Shown here: positions 7,124-15,877 of the stretch, in pieces | Numbering within the stretch: position 1 is the first letter of the stretch | Layout of the letters: the number at the start of each line of letters is the position of its first letter | NCBI RefSeq assembly: GCF_900188255.1 | Contig: NZ_FZNS01000008.1 | Location: forward strand, 107,390 to 171,389 | Reading direction: 5' to 3' | DNA: 64,000 bases | DNA from: Hymenobacter mucosus | GTDB lineage: Bacteria; Bacteroidota; Bacteroidia; Cytophagales; Hymenobacteraceae | Translations under genes and position numbers: made by a program | Notes under the pieces: model-generated | The model's database searches: none | What the model saw: the letters and a program-made list of their open reading frames with translations, nothing else | What the model was told of the DNA's origin: nothing

Positions 7124-8626
7124 TTGTCATCTACTACCCCCACCACTACCAAAAACGTTATCGTAATCGGAGCTGGCTTTGCCGGACTGGCGGCGGCTAC
7201 TTCGCTGGCCCAACGCGGCTACCACGTCACCATATTAGAGAAGAATGAGGGGCCAGGTGGTCGAGCCAGAGTGTTTAAGGCTGCGGGCTTTACGTTTGAC
7301 ATGGGGCCAAGCTGGTACTGGATGCCCGATATTTTTGAGCAGTACTTTGCCCGATTTGGCAAGAAGGTAGCTGACTACTACGATTTGGTGCGCCTGGATC
7401 CATCATATCAAGTAATTTTCAAAGGCGCCGAAACGGTTGACATCCCAGCCGCTATGAGCGAGCTGCGCCAGTTGTTTGAGCACTATGAGCCCGGGAGTGG
7501 GGCGCGCCTCGACGAATTTCTGCGGCAGGCGGCGTATAAATATGAGGTAGGCATTGGCAAATTTGTGCACATGCCGGGGCGCTCTTTGCTTGAGTTTGCC
7601 GACCCCCGTCTCTTGGTTGACGCTCTGCGCCTCGACATCTTGCAGAGCATGCACAAGCACGTGCGCAAGTTCTTCAAGAACCCGCGCCTGTTGGAGTTAG
7701 TGGAGTTTCCTATTCTATTTCTGGGAGCCACATCAGAGAATACGCCGGCGCTGTATTCGCTGATGAACTACGCCGATTTGGCCTTGGGAACGTGGTATCC
7801 CTTGGGAGGCATGCACAAGATTGTGGAAGGTATGGTTGCCTTGGCTCAGGAGCGAGGCGTGCAACTGGAATACAATACGCCCGTGCAAGAAATAGTAGTG
7901 GAGAATGGCCGGGCTACCGGTGTGCAAACCTCCGCGGGCTTCCGGTCGGCCGACGTGGTAGTAGCCGGGGCCGACTACCATCACGCCGAGCAGCACCTAC
8001 TGGCACCCCAGTGGCGTCACTACAACGAATCCTACTGGGATTCGCGCACGATGGCGCCCTCGTCGCTGCTCTTTTACGTGGGCGTAAACAAGCGCCTCCC
8101 CAAGCTGCGCCACCACAATTTGTTCTTCGATGAAGACCTGACCGTGCACGCTCAGGAAATCTACGATGACCCTAAGTGGCCCAGCCGCCCGCTGTTCTAC
8201 GTTTCGGCGCCGTCGCAAACCGACTCTACGGTGGCGCCGGAGGGCTGCGAAAATCTATTTCTGCTGATTCCGGTAGCTCCCAACTTGTCTGATCCGGAAG
8301 AAACCCGGGAGTACTACTACAACCTGATTATGGCCCGCTTGGAGCAACACTGCGGCACCACCATCCGCGACGCGGTAGTGTACAAGCGCAGCTACGCCCA
8401 CCAGGACTTTGTGCAGGACTACAACAGCTACAAAGGCAATGCCTATGGGCTGGCGAATACCTTGCGCCAGACGGCGGTGCTAAAGCCCACGCTCAAAAGT
8501 AAAAAGGTGCGGAATCTGTATTTTACTGGCCAGCTTACCGTACCCGGACCAGGTGTGCCACCTTCGCTTATTTCCGGCCAGGTAGTGGCCCAGGAAGTAG
8601 AGAAGGAGTTCTCTCTCAGGAAGTAA
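7124..8626 (+). CDS. crtI: Phytoene desaturase CrtI
   Basis: A 500-residue FAD-dependent carotenoid desaturase that introduces the double bonds turning phytoene into lycopene. The N-terminal dinucleotide-binding motif is VIVIGAGFAGLAAATSLAQ (residues 13-31), followed by EKNEGPGGRARVF and FDMGPSWYWMP. The C-terminal carotenoid oxidoreductase signature NLYFTGQLTVPGPGVPPSLI is near residues 465-485. The frame is closed by a TAG at 7088, and the only start codon before the FAD motif is TTG at 7124, so translation is predicted to begin there. No Shine-Dalgarno sequence is seen. The gene lies between the ECF sigma factor and crtB (119 nt downstream) and is probably co-transcribed with crtB. Confidence 0.95.
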   Translation: MSSTTPTTTKNVIVIGAGFAGLAAATSLAQRGYHVTILEKNEGPGGRARVFKAAGFTFDMGPSWYWMPDIFEQYFARFGKKVADYYDLVRLDPSYQVIFKGAETVDIPAAMSELRQLFEHYEPGSGARLDEFLRQAAYKYEVGIGKFVHMPGRSLLEFADPRLLVDALRLDILQSMHKHVRKFFKNPRLLELVEFPILFLGATSENTPALYSLMNYADLALGTWYPLGGMHKIVEGMVALAQERGVQLEYNTPVQEIVVENGRATGVQTSAGFRSADVVVAGADYHHAEQHLLAPQWRHYNESYWDSRTMAPSSLLFYVGVNKRLPKLRHHNLFFDEDLTVHAQEIYDDPKWPSRPLFYVSAPSQTDSTVAPEGCENLFLLIPVAPNLSDPEETREYYYNLIMARLEQHCGTTIRDAVVYKRSYAHQDFVQDYNSYKGNAYGLANTLRQTAVLKPTLKSKKVRNLYFTGQLTVPGPGVPPSLISGQVVAQEVEKEFSLRK

Positions 8627-8745
8627 CCGCCGCCGCATATCCCTGCCGTGAGGCGTTGATATTAGCTGCTTGACATTTCTTCCTATTGAGGGGCTTATCA
8701 GTAGCACTTCACCCCGTATGCTTCTCTGTTTTTAATTACCATCAA

Positions 8746-9588
8746 GTGGACCACGTTCAGCTATTTACGGAAACCAGTTTAGCGTGCAGTAAGCTAATTA
8801 CTACGCGTTATAGTACCTCCTTCACGCTGGGCATCCGGACCCTCGACCGGCGGTTTCATCTGCCCGTGTACGCCGTGTATGGATGGGTGCGCTGGGCCGA
8901 TGAAATTGTGGACACCTTTCATGACCGCGACAAAGCGGCTCTGTTTGCCGAGTTTCGACAGCAAACGGATGCCGCCTTGGCTACGGGGTTCAGCCTAAAC
9001 CCCGTGTTGCACGCGTTTCAGCACGTCGTACACCAGTACCGGATCGACCGGGAGTTTTTGGATGCCTTTCTCTATAGCATGGAGATGGACCTTGACGACC
9101 GCAGCTACAATCAGTCGTTGTACGAAAAATATATTTACGGCTCGGCGGAAGTAGTAGGACTGATGTGCTTGCGCATTTTCTGCGAGGGCGACGAGGCCAT
9201 GTTTACCCACCTGCGCGCGTCGGCTTGCCGGCTGGGAGCTGCTTTTCAAAAGGTAAACTTCCTGCGCGATATCCGCTCCGATTACGAAGAGCGCGGCCGG
9301 GTGTACTTCCCCGGAGTACAGTACGAGGCCTTTGATGACCAAGTAAAGCGCGAAATTGAAGCTGATATTCGGGCTGATTTTGAGGCGGGCTACGCGGGCA
9401 TTGTGCAACTGCCGCGAGCAGCTCGGCTGGGCGTTTACTTGGCTTACGTGTATTACCTCAAGCTCTTCCATAAGATTCGCCAGCTGCCAGCTCAACATAT
9501 CCTTGGCCAGCGGGTGCGCGTACCAGACAACACGAAACTGCTGTTGTTGCTGGGGTCATACTTCCGCTACCGAATGCGCGCCATCTAA
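8746..9588 (+). CDS. crtB: Phytoene synthase CrtB
   Basis: A 280-residue squalene/phytoene synthase that condenses two geranylgeranyl diphosphates to phytoene. Both aspartate-rich motifs that bind diphosphate through magnesium are present: DEIVD at 52-56 and DIRSD at 175-179, the latter in KVNFLRDIRSDYEERGRVYFP. TRYSTSFTLGIR near the N-terminus is also typical. Start GTG at 8746 is chosen because MDHVQLF fits the family start. The frame stays open to 8686, giving 20 extra residues of doubtful value. It follows crtI on the same strand. Confidence 0.94.
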   Translation: MDHVQLFTETSLACSKLITTRYSTSFTLGIRTLDRRFHLPVYAVYGWVRWADEIVDTFHDRDKAALFAEFRQQTDAALATGFSLNPVLHAFQHVVHQYRIDREFLDAFLYSMEMDLDDRSYNQSLYEKYIYGSAEVVGLMCLRIFCEGDEAMFTHLRASACRLGAAFQKVNFLRDIRSDYEERGRVYFPGVQYEAFDDQVKREIEADIRADFEAGYAGIVQLPRAARLGVYLAYVYYLKLFHKIRQLPAQHILGQRVRVPDNTKLLLLLGSYFRYRMRAI

Positions 9589-9700
9589 CGGCCTGGTTTG
9601 GTAGATGAGTAGGGGAGTGTGAATTTTGGGCACGATTCCAGCAGTTCCGGTGTACTGCCGGCATGTTGCTGTGCTCATCTCGTCACGAATTCCTCCATCT

Positions 9701-10225
9701 GTGAAGCTGCTCCTTTCTTTTTTCCTTACACTGTTTTTGCTCCTTTCCACCCTCGTGTCAGACGCCAATCCATATTCCGTCACTAACCTCCGCCGCCAGT
9801 ATCAGCAAGCCGCTACGAGTAAAGAGGCTGGCGAGAAGTTCTACAAGCTTATGGCCGCCTACGACAAGCAGGATGCCGTGGTGCTAGGATACAAAGCTGC
9901 CGCCGAAGCCATTCGGGCCCGCGATGCTTCTATGTTCAACAAGCTCACTTACGTGCAAAACGCAAATAAGCTGTTTGACCAAGCTGTGAAGCTAGACGCG
10001 GATAATCCGGAAATCCGCTTTCTGCGCTTAAGTGTAGAAAGCAACTTGCCCGCTTTCTTGGGCTTGAGCCCGCATGTAGAGGAAGACCGCCAGTTCTTGG
10101 TGAGCATGCTACTACAGCATCCTAAGTCGGGCCTCGATGCCGAATCGTTTGCGCTAGTACGCAACTTTATGGTAGACCGCGGCCACGTATCAGAGGCCGA
10201 TGCTCAGAAGCTGACGCAACTGTAA
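9701..10225 (+). CDS. Exported protein of unknown function downstream of crtB
   Basis: A 174-residue protein with a clear signal peptide when GTG 9701 is used (MKLLLSFFLTLFLLLSTLVS, cleavage near SDA). The mature part is helical and charged. KLFDQAVKLDADNPEIRFLRLSVESNLP resembles a tetratricopeptide-like helix pair, and the end is FMVDRGHVSEADAQKLTQL. I do not recognise a named family. The open frame reaches back to 9626, but those 25 residues would precede and spoil the signal sequence. It is probably periplasmic. It follows crtB by 112 nt and is closed by a terminator at 10270-10296. A link with pigment synthesis is only positional. Confidence 0.75.
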   Translation: MKLLLSFFLTLFLLLSTLVSDANPYSVTNLRRQYQQAATSKEAGEKFYKLMAAYDKQDAVVLGYKAAAEAIRARDASMFNKLTYVQNANKLFDQAVKLDADNPEIRFLRLSVESNLPAFLGLSPHVEEDRQFLVSMLLQHPKSGLDAESFALVRNFMVDRGHVSEADAQKLTQL

Positions 10226-10269
10226 GACGGCCAAGGTTGCCTTTACACTTAGCGTAGTTTTAATTGAAG

Positions 10270-10296
10270 AAAGCTCCCGTTATGGGAGCTTTTTTT
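10270..10296 (+). terminator. Rho-independent terminator
   Basis: Stem AAAGCTCCC (10270-10278) with GGGAGCTTT (10284-10292), 5-nt loop, T-run to 10296. It ends the crtI-crtB-exported protein unit and rules out starts at 10264 for the next gene. Confidence 0.9.
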
Positions 10297-10335
10297 ATAT
10301 CTAGCAGGCTCTATACTGTAAGTGCTATTCAACCG

Positions 10336-11529
10336 ATGCGTACGATTCTGAGTGTGATATTGCTGCTCCTACTACAGCTGCCGGGGCTAAGCCAAACAGT
10401 GGTGAAAGGTAAAGTAGTAGATGAACAACAGCAGCCCGTTCCGTATGCTACTGTAGGGTGGGTAGATGGCTCCACGGGGACAGCTACCAATGAAGTAGGT
10501 GAGTTTAGCTTGCAGGCTCCGGCCTTGCCCCAGCGCATGGTGGTGCTAAGCATGGGCTACGGCCGGGCTGAAGCTGTGGTGACCACAGCCCAAACTCCAG
10601 TACACGTAGTGCTGAAGGCCAGCGCTGTCGCTCTACCCGAAGTAACAGTGCGTAACCCCAACAAAGTAGCGGAGGAACTAGTAATGCGGGCCGCCGCTAA
10701 ATTGCTACGCCATCAGCAAGACTTGTATTACGGCAAAGCCTTCTACCGCCAAAAAACCCGGCAGAATGGGCGCTACCGAGAATTCTTCGATGCCTTTTAC
10801 GACGTAAAGTTTTCTAACCGCGTAATTGAAGGCTGGGACTTAGGTGAGTCGCGCTATGCATATGTGCCGGGAGGCTTCGTGTTTCGCAACTTTTCGACTA
10901 TTATCCGTCGGGTGCCGGTATATAGTCGCCACGCCTTTCGCGAGAAGCTGCTCGTGCCCCTAGGGCAAGATCCTACCAGCAACTTTCGCTTCACGTTGCG
11001 CACCATACTCAGTGAAGCAGGCCGCGAAACGGCGGTTATCGACTTTGCACCCCGCCCGGAAGTGCACAAGCCGGCCAGCTCAGGCACACTTTACATTGAC
11101 ATGAAAACGGCTGTGGTGCGCCGCCAGGAACAAGCCCTGCCGCTGACTAGCATGATTACTATGAAAAGCAACGGCGACTATCAGCGCCTGAGCGACAAAT
11201 TCTGGCTGGCGGCGGAGTTCACCCCCGTGGGCGATTCCCTCTCACGGCTGACGAGTACCCGCGCTGAGGCTACCATCGTTATGGGCCGGGCCGGGGGGCA
11301 GCCAGATAGTACCCGCATATCAGCCTACCTCTTTTTCTACCAGTATACCGGGCGCTTGCCAGGCCATGCCTACGAGGATGTGGGTAGGCACTCCGATGAT
11401 ATGGAGCAGGTAAAAGCCAATGCGTACAATCCCCAGTTTTGGCAGCAGAATGAAGTATTGCTGGCTAGCCCCGTAGAGCAAGAGGTAATTCGGGATTTCG
11501 AGGGTAGAAATACATTCGGAAAATTCTGA
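10336..11529 (+). CDS. Exported protein with CarboxypepD_reg-like domain (paralogue 1)
   Basis: A 397-residue exported protein. A signal peptide (MRTILSVILLLLLQLPGLSQ) is followed by a CarboxypepD_reg-like beta-sandwich at about 22-105 (VKGKVVDEQQQPVPYATVGW, TNEVGEFSL, LSMGYGRAE). An unrecognised domain continues from VRNPNKVAEELVMRAAAKL to the end and is shared with the next gene, including YYGKAFYRQKTR and the end EVLLASPVEQEVIRDFEGR. It is probably in the cell envelope, since Bacteroidota use this beta-sandwich in surface and outer-membrane proteins. Function unknown. ATG 10336 is chosen because the earlier in-frame start lies inside the preceding terminator. Confidence 0.88.
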   Translation: MRTILSVILLLLLQLPGLSQTVVKGKVVDEQQQPVPYATVGWVDGSTGTATNEVGEFSLQAPALPQRMVVLSMGYGRAEAVVTTAQTPVHVVLKASAVALPEVTVRNPNKVAEELVMRAAAKLLRHQQDLYYGKAFYRQKTRQNGRYREFFDAFYDVKFSNRVIEGWDLGESRYAYVPGGFVFRNFSTIIRRVPVYSRHAFREKLLVPLGQDPTSNFRFTLRTILSEAGRETAVIDFAPRPEVHKPASSGTLYIDMKTAVVRRQEQALPLTSMITMKSNGDYQRLSDKFWLAAEFTPVGDSLSRLTSTRAEATIVMGRAGGQPDSTRISAYLFFYQYTGRLPGHAYEDVGRHSDDMEQVKANAYNPQFWQQNEVLLASPVEQEVIRDFEGRNTFGKF

Positions 11530-11653
11530 TCTGCGGCTACATAGCGGGGAAGTTGGGGCGGCTGTATATACAAAATCCCGCCGTCAACGTTTCAGGTAGC
11601 ACTTCGGCACGGTATTAAACGAGCCAACGTGTCGTCCATCCTTTTCCCGGCAG

Positions 11654-12859
11654 ATGAAACAACTCTTTCTCCTTTCCCTTCTCGCTACCACTACTGCCGT
11701 ACAGGCCCAGCAAGTTCGCATTACGGGCCGCGTCACCGACGAGCAAAAGCGGCCGGTACCGTATGCTACGGTTGGGTTGCGAGGCAATGAGCCCGGCACT
11801 TCTACCAACGAAGCGGGCGAGTTCACGTTACGGCTCGCCACCCAACCCCGCGAGATTGTCGTGCTAAGCATGGGGTACCAAACAACTGTTGTACCCGTTC
11901 CTGCTGGTGCTGCCCCCTTAAATATTGTATTGAAAGCCAGCACGGTGGCCCTGCCCGAAGTGCGGGTGCGCAACCCCGAGCAGGTAGCAGCAGAACTGGT
12001 GCAGCGGGCTTATGCCAAGCTAGTGCGCCACGCCCGCGACGAGCATTACGGCAAAGCTTTCTACCGCCAGAAACAGCGCCATAACGGTCAGTACAACGAG
12101 TTTCTGGATGCGTTTTACACCGTGCGCCTTAGCAACCAGCACGTAGAAGGCTGGCAGCTAGAGCAGGCTCGCTACGGCACCGTGCCCAACAAGCAGGGCG
12201 TTGATATGATAAATTTTTCGGCCGCAGTGCGGCTGATTCCGGTATTCGAGCCCAAGCCTAGCCGTCGTACGCTGGCGGTACCTCTAAGCCCATTGGCCAC
12301 CCAGCAGTTTACCTTCCGGCTGCGGGAGGTGTTGCAAGAAAGGGGACAGGAAACGGCCGTCATTGACTACGCGCCGCGCCCCAGCCTGGGCCAGCCCGCT
12401 TCTGAAGGCACCTTGTACCTCGACCTGAACACCGCTGCGCTACGGCGCCTAGAGTCGCGGGTGCCCATTGGTAATTTAACCAGCTACCAGTTTGGGGAGG
12501 GTACTACCCTTGACTCGCAGACCTTCCGCATGGTTTCCGATTTCGTACCGGTGGCTGATTCCCTCACGCGCTTGTCGTCTACTCGCGCGGAGGAAACCAT
12601 TGTGCTGCGTTTTCAAAACAAGGCAGATACGACGCACGTGGAAGGCAATTTCTTCGTGTACGACTACACGGGTAAGCCGGCGGGCCGCGCCTACCGTACC
12701 ACGGGCGTCAATTACGATGACCTGAAGAAGGTAATGAAGCAGCCGTACAATGCGCAGTTCTGGCGCGAACAGGCCATCTTACGCGCCAGCCCTGTAGAAG
12801 AGAAAGTCATTCGAGACTTGGAGGCCCGCAAGGCATTTGGGCCCCTGCAAGGTAAGTAG
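11654..12859 (+). CDS. Exported protein with CarboxypepD_reg-like domain (paralogue 2)
   Basis: A 401-residue paralogue of the upstream gene, and clearly a tandem duplicate. Signal peptide MKQLFLLSLLATTTAVQAQ is followed by the CarboxypepD_reg-like domain (ITGRVTDEQKRPVPYATVGL, TNEAGEFTL, VVLSMGYQ). The same second domain follows, with VRNPEQVAAELVQRAYAKL, HYGKAFYRQKQRHNGQYNEFL and the end RASPVEEKVIRDLEARKAFG. The two copies have diverged in the middle part. They are separated by 124 nt that includes a TGTATATACA palindrome (11563-11572) and no clear terminator, so co-transcription is possible. Function unknown. Confidence 0.88.
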   Translation: MKQLFLLSLLATTTAVQAQQVRITGRVTDEQKRPVPYATVGLRGNEPGTSTNEAGEFTLRLATQPREIVVLSMGYQTTVVPVPAGAAPLNIVLKASTVALPEVRVRNPEQVAAELVQRAYAKLVRHARDEHYGKAFYRQKQRHNGQYNEFLDAFYTVRLSNQHVEGWQLEQARYGTVPNKQGVDMINFSAAVRLIPVFEPKPSRRTLAVPLSPLATQQFTFRLREVLQERGQETAVIDYAPRPSLGQPASEGTLYLDLNTAALRRLESRVPIGNLTSYQFGEGTTLDSQTFRMVSDFVPVADSLTRLSSTRAEETIVLRFQNKADTTHVEGNFFVYDYTGKPAGRAYRTTGVNYDDLKKVMKQPYNAQFWREQAILRASPVEEKVIRDLEARKAFGPLQGK

Positions 12860-13177
12860 CTAAGTAGGCAGGACGTAACAGAATGTTTAGATTCTCGTCC
12901 TAGTATAGGGCAAGCCAACGGGAGACTGCACAACACAGGCTTTCTGCAGGCTTGCCCTGCGTATTTTTTAGCGCAAAGCTCTCAGCGGGCAGCTTAGCAA
13001 ATAAGTTGAGTAGTAGAATAATATAGAAGTTGAATCTGAACAATAGAGAATAATCTAACTTTATTAGTACGCAGAGTTGGCTAATGGCTATCCTGAGTCA
13101 AGCCGAACCGTATAAGTACACGTAGCTCCCTTCCTAATCTGCAACCTTCTCCCCATTTCTCTGGTTATTTCGCCGTT
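12860..13177. other. Intergenic region with possible terminator before ispH
   Basis: 318 nt without a supported gene. AGGGCAAGCC (12907-12916) pairs with GGCTTGCCCT (12949-12958), followed by GCGTATTTTTTA, a probable terminator of the preceding pair. A shorter GCAGG/CCTGC hairpin overlaps its right arm. The rest is AT-richer leader of ispH. TAACTTTA at 13056-13063 is a weak promoter-like match. Confidence 0.5.
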
Positions 13178-14026
13178 ATGCCGCACCATCTGAGCGTCCG
13201 TATCGACCCCAATTCCGGCTTTTGCTTCGGCGTTATTTATGCTATCCAGATGGCGGAGGACCTTCTGGATGAGCAGGGCTACCTGTATTGCCTCGGCGAC
13301 ATTGTGCACAACGATGAGGAAGTAGAACGCCTAGAGCAGCGTGGCCTGCGCATTATCGGCTATGAGCAGTTCAATGAGCTGCGTGATGAGGCCGTGCTCA
13401 TCCGGGCCCACGGAGAGCCACCCAGCACCTATCAGAAAGCCCTGGAAAACCGACTGACTCTGGTTGATGCATCCTGCCCAGTTGTGCTGAAGCTCCAGAA
13501 CCGCATTAAAACCAGCTACGATAAGCAGGAGCGCATTTTCATTTACGGCAAACATGGCCACGCCGAAGTGCGTGGGCTGCTAGGGCAAACCAGCGGCGAG
13601 GCAGTGGTGTTTGAGAGCTTTGAGGAGCTTTTGCGCCACGAGCTACCCGAAAATATCACGCTCTATAGCCAGACGACCAAGAGTACCGATTCATTCTACC
13701 GCATTAAAGATGAGCTAGAACAGCGCGGCTACCAAGTAAATGCCAACGATACCATTTGTCGGCAGGTAAGCAACCGCGACAAAGACTTGCGGCGCTTCGC
13801 CGCGCAATTCGACCAGGTAGTGTTTGTGTCGGGCACCAAAAGCTCAAATGGCAAAGTGCTTTACCAAGTGTGCAAAGACACAAACCCGAACACCCACTTT
13901 ATTTCTAAAGTAGATGAAATCTGTGCCAACTGGTTCTACCCAGGGCAGTCGGTAGGAATTTGTGGTGCTACTAGCACACCCATGTGGCAAATGGAGCAGG
14001 TGCGGGATGCGCTAGTAGCACTATAG
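13178..14026 (+). CDS. ispH: 4-hydroxy-3-methylbut-2-enyl diphosphate reductase IspH
   Basis: A 282-residue IspH (LytB), the iron-sulfur enzyme of the last step of the MEP pathway, producing IPP and DMAPP. The three cluster cysteines are present: C16 (GFCFGV), C100 (DASCPVV) and C194 (DTICRQVSNR). The catalytic glutamate E130 and conserved histidines are also there (H44, RAHGE H78, KHGHAE H128). The SQTTKST and GTKSSN segments are typical. It precedes the crtW-like gene by 71 nt on the same strand, so isoprenoid supply and carotenoid ketolation may share a transcript. Confidence 0.96.
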   Translation: MPHHLSVRIDPNSGFCFGVIYAIQMAEDLLDEQGYLYCLGDIVHNDEEVERLEQRGLRIIGYEQFNELRDEAVLIRAHGEPPSTYQKALENRLTLVDASCPVVLKLQNRIKTSYDKQERIFIYGKHGHAEVRGLLGQTSGEAVVFESFEELLRHELPENITLYSQTTKSTDSFYRIKDELEQRGYQVNANDTICRQVSNRDKDLRRFAAQFDQVVFVSGTKSSNGKVLYQVCKDTNPNTHFISKVDEICANWFYPGQSVGICGATSTPMWQMEQVRDALVAL

Positions 14027-14097
14027 CCCGTACCTGGCAAAAGGCCTGCGTACTTTTACTGGCACCTTTTTCTGTGTCGCCCGCGTTTCTTAGCTCA

Positions 14098-14853
14098 ATG
14101 CTTACTACTTCTGCTCATTCGCAAGTCGCCTCGCCCATGCAGCGGGTGAAGCCTGCCCCTCTGGGAAGCAAAGGAGTACTAATGGCAGGCTTGGTGCTAG
14201 GAGCCTGGGCTGGGCTGCTTGTGTTTTTGCTGGCTTTCTACCAACCCAATTGGCGTACCCCTTGGCCCTATCTGTTGGCCTTACTGCAAACCCACCTGTA
14301 TACGGGGCTGTTTATCACTGCTCACGATGCCATGCATGGCGTGGTAAGCCCCAACAAGCGCTTGAATAATGCCATTGGTACGCTGACAGCCTTGTTGTTT
14401 GCCTACAACTGGTTTCCTCGAATGCTACCCAAGCACCATGCACATCATCGGCACGTGGCTACGGAAGACGACCCGGATTTTCACGACGGTAAGCACGTAA
14501 GCTTCGTGGCTTGGTTTGTTCGTTTTGCCTGGAACTACGTCACAGTATGGCAGATTGTACTGATGGCAGCAACCTATAACTTGCTGAAATACTGGTTTCC
14601 GCAGGCCAATGTGATTGGTTTTTGGATGGTGCCCGCTGTGCTGGCAACTATGCAGCTGTTTTTCTTTGGCACCTACCTGCCCCATCGGGGTGAACATGCC
14701 GTCGATAACCCGCACAAATCGCGCACGCAGTTTCGGCACCACGTGTGGGCTTTTGCGAGTTGTTATTTTTTCGGCTACCACTACGAGCATCACGATCAGC
14801 CTTACCTACCGTGGTGGCGGCTCTGGCGGGCTAAGGAAGCCGCAAGCCAATAA
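14098..14853 (+). CDS. crtW: Beta-carotene ketolase, CrtW-type
   Basis: A 251-residue membrane desaturase/ketolase. Histidine motifs are HDAMHG (H76, H80), PKHHAHHRH (HHAHH at 113-117), YLPHRGEH and FFGYHYEHHDQP. At least four hydrophobic helices are visible. These motifs, and the size, match the CrtW beta-carotene 4-ketolases of bacteria. The enzyme adds a 4-keto group to beta-ionone rings, and with CrtZ would give 3-hydroxy-4-keto end groups. ATG 14098 is preferred; an in-frame codon at 13984 would overlap ispH. It is convergent with the LytTR regulator, whose stop is only 16 nt away. Confidence 0.87.
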   Translation: MLTTSAHSQVASPMQRVKPAPLGSKGVLMAGLVLGAWAGLLVFLLAFYQPNWRTPWPYLLALLQTHLYTGLFITAHDAMHGVVSPNKRLNNAIGTLTALLFAYNWFPRMLPKHHAHHRHVATEDDPDFHDGKHVSFVAWFVRFAWNYVTVWQIVLMAATYNLLKYWFPQANVIGFWMVPAVLATMQLFFFGTYLPHRGEHAVDNPHKSRTQFRHHVWAFASCYFFGYHYEHHDQPYLPWWRLWRAKEAASQ

Positions 14854-14868
14854 CTTGCACTGTAAAGC

Positions 14869-15606
14869 TTAATGCTGACGCCGGATAAGAGAGCGGTTCA
14901 CAATGCGCTCCGTCACTCGCTCGCGGTACGTTTGGCCCAGTGGTAACGCGTGCCCGCCCACTTTCACTTCTAGATTGCTAACCGTTTCAATATGAGCGGC
15001 ATTGACTAGATATGAGCGGTGCGTGCGAACAAATAAGCCTGGTGGTAGCTGCTCTTCAATGTTTTTCAGGTTTACCAGGGTGAGATGGGTACGACCATCT
15101 GAAGTGTTGATCTTCGTAAAATCCTTGAGGGCTTCAATGTAGAGCACTTCCCGGTAGTGAAGGCGCACGAACTGCGCATCAGTGCGGATAAAGAAAGACC
15201 CTAGCCCCGCGCTTGTATCCACTGCGGGAACGGCCTCCCGAGCGTTGGCCCGCAAGATGCTGCTTACCTTATTAACTGCCTTCAGAAACCGGTCGAGGGA
15301 GATAGGCTTGAGCAGAAAATCAATTACATCAAGGTTGAAGCCTTCCATGGCGTACTGGGGGTACGAGGTCATGAGGACTACCAAAGGAGGCTGCTGCAAG
15401 GAGCGCACTAAGTCAATGCCTGAAAGGTGAGGCATGGTAACGTCTGAAAACAGCACTTGCACTTGCTGTTCTAGCAGAAAGCGGTGAGCGTCAAGCGGAT
15501 CAGTAAAAGCAGCCTTTACTTCTAAAATGTCCGTCATGGTGGCGTACGCCTGCAACAGCTCTAGCACAAGCGGATCGTCATCAAGAAGTAGACAAGTAAT
15601 CTTCAT
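14869..15606 (-). CDS. LytTR-family response regulator
   Basis: A 245-residue response regulator. The receiver domain (about 1-120) has acidic residues D9 and D10, the phosphoacceptor D55 in LFSDVTMPHLSGIDL, T80 and K100 (FLLKPIS). The C-terminal LytTR DNA-binding domain (about 140-240) has RTDAQFVRLHYREVLYIEA and GLFVRTHRSYLVNAAHI. No histidine kinase gene is adjacent, so it is an orphan within this window. Its target genes are unknown. It is convergent with crtW, and the upstream gap to 15877 is AT rich and probably holds promoters for both directions. Confidence 0.93.
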   Translation of the reverse strand: MKITCLLLDDDPLVLELLQAYATMTDILEVKAAFTDPLDAHRFLLEQQVQVLFSDVTMPHLSGIDLVRSLQQPPLVVLMTSYPQYAMEGFNLDVIDFLLKPISLDRFLKAVNKVSSILRANAREAVPAVDTSAGLGSFFIRTDAQFVRLHYREVLYIEALKDFTKINTSDGRTHLTLVNLKNIEEQLPPGLFVRTHRSYLVNAAHIETVSNLEVKVGGHALPLGQTYRERVTERIVNRSLIRRQH

Positions 15607-15877
15607 AGGAGCGGGTAAGCACAGAACTGAGGGTGTGAATATACTCTGTAAATCTAATTTGTTCTATGAATTATTAAAAATATAACAATATTGACCTACC
15701 TATAGTATGCGTTAATATACCCCTAGGTTAGTTTGCTATATTTCATTCAAGTATTTGCATATCACGTATGTATCTTCTGAATAGGCACCCCGGAGTTTGC
15801 TGTTCTGCTTGCTGTTGCTGGTGAAATAGCACCTCGTGCCGTGGTGTCAGATCCTCCACCTGCCTGTTGCACCACGT

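Noticed and set aside
10264..10335. Longer start for the first CarboxypepD_reg-like gene
   Set aside because: It starts inside a clear rho-independent terminator and disturbs the signal peptide at 10336.
13984..14097. Longer start for the ketolase overlapping ispH
   Set aside because: Added residues overlap ispH and lack membrane or family character; ATG 14098 is better.
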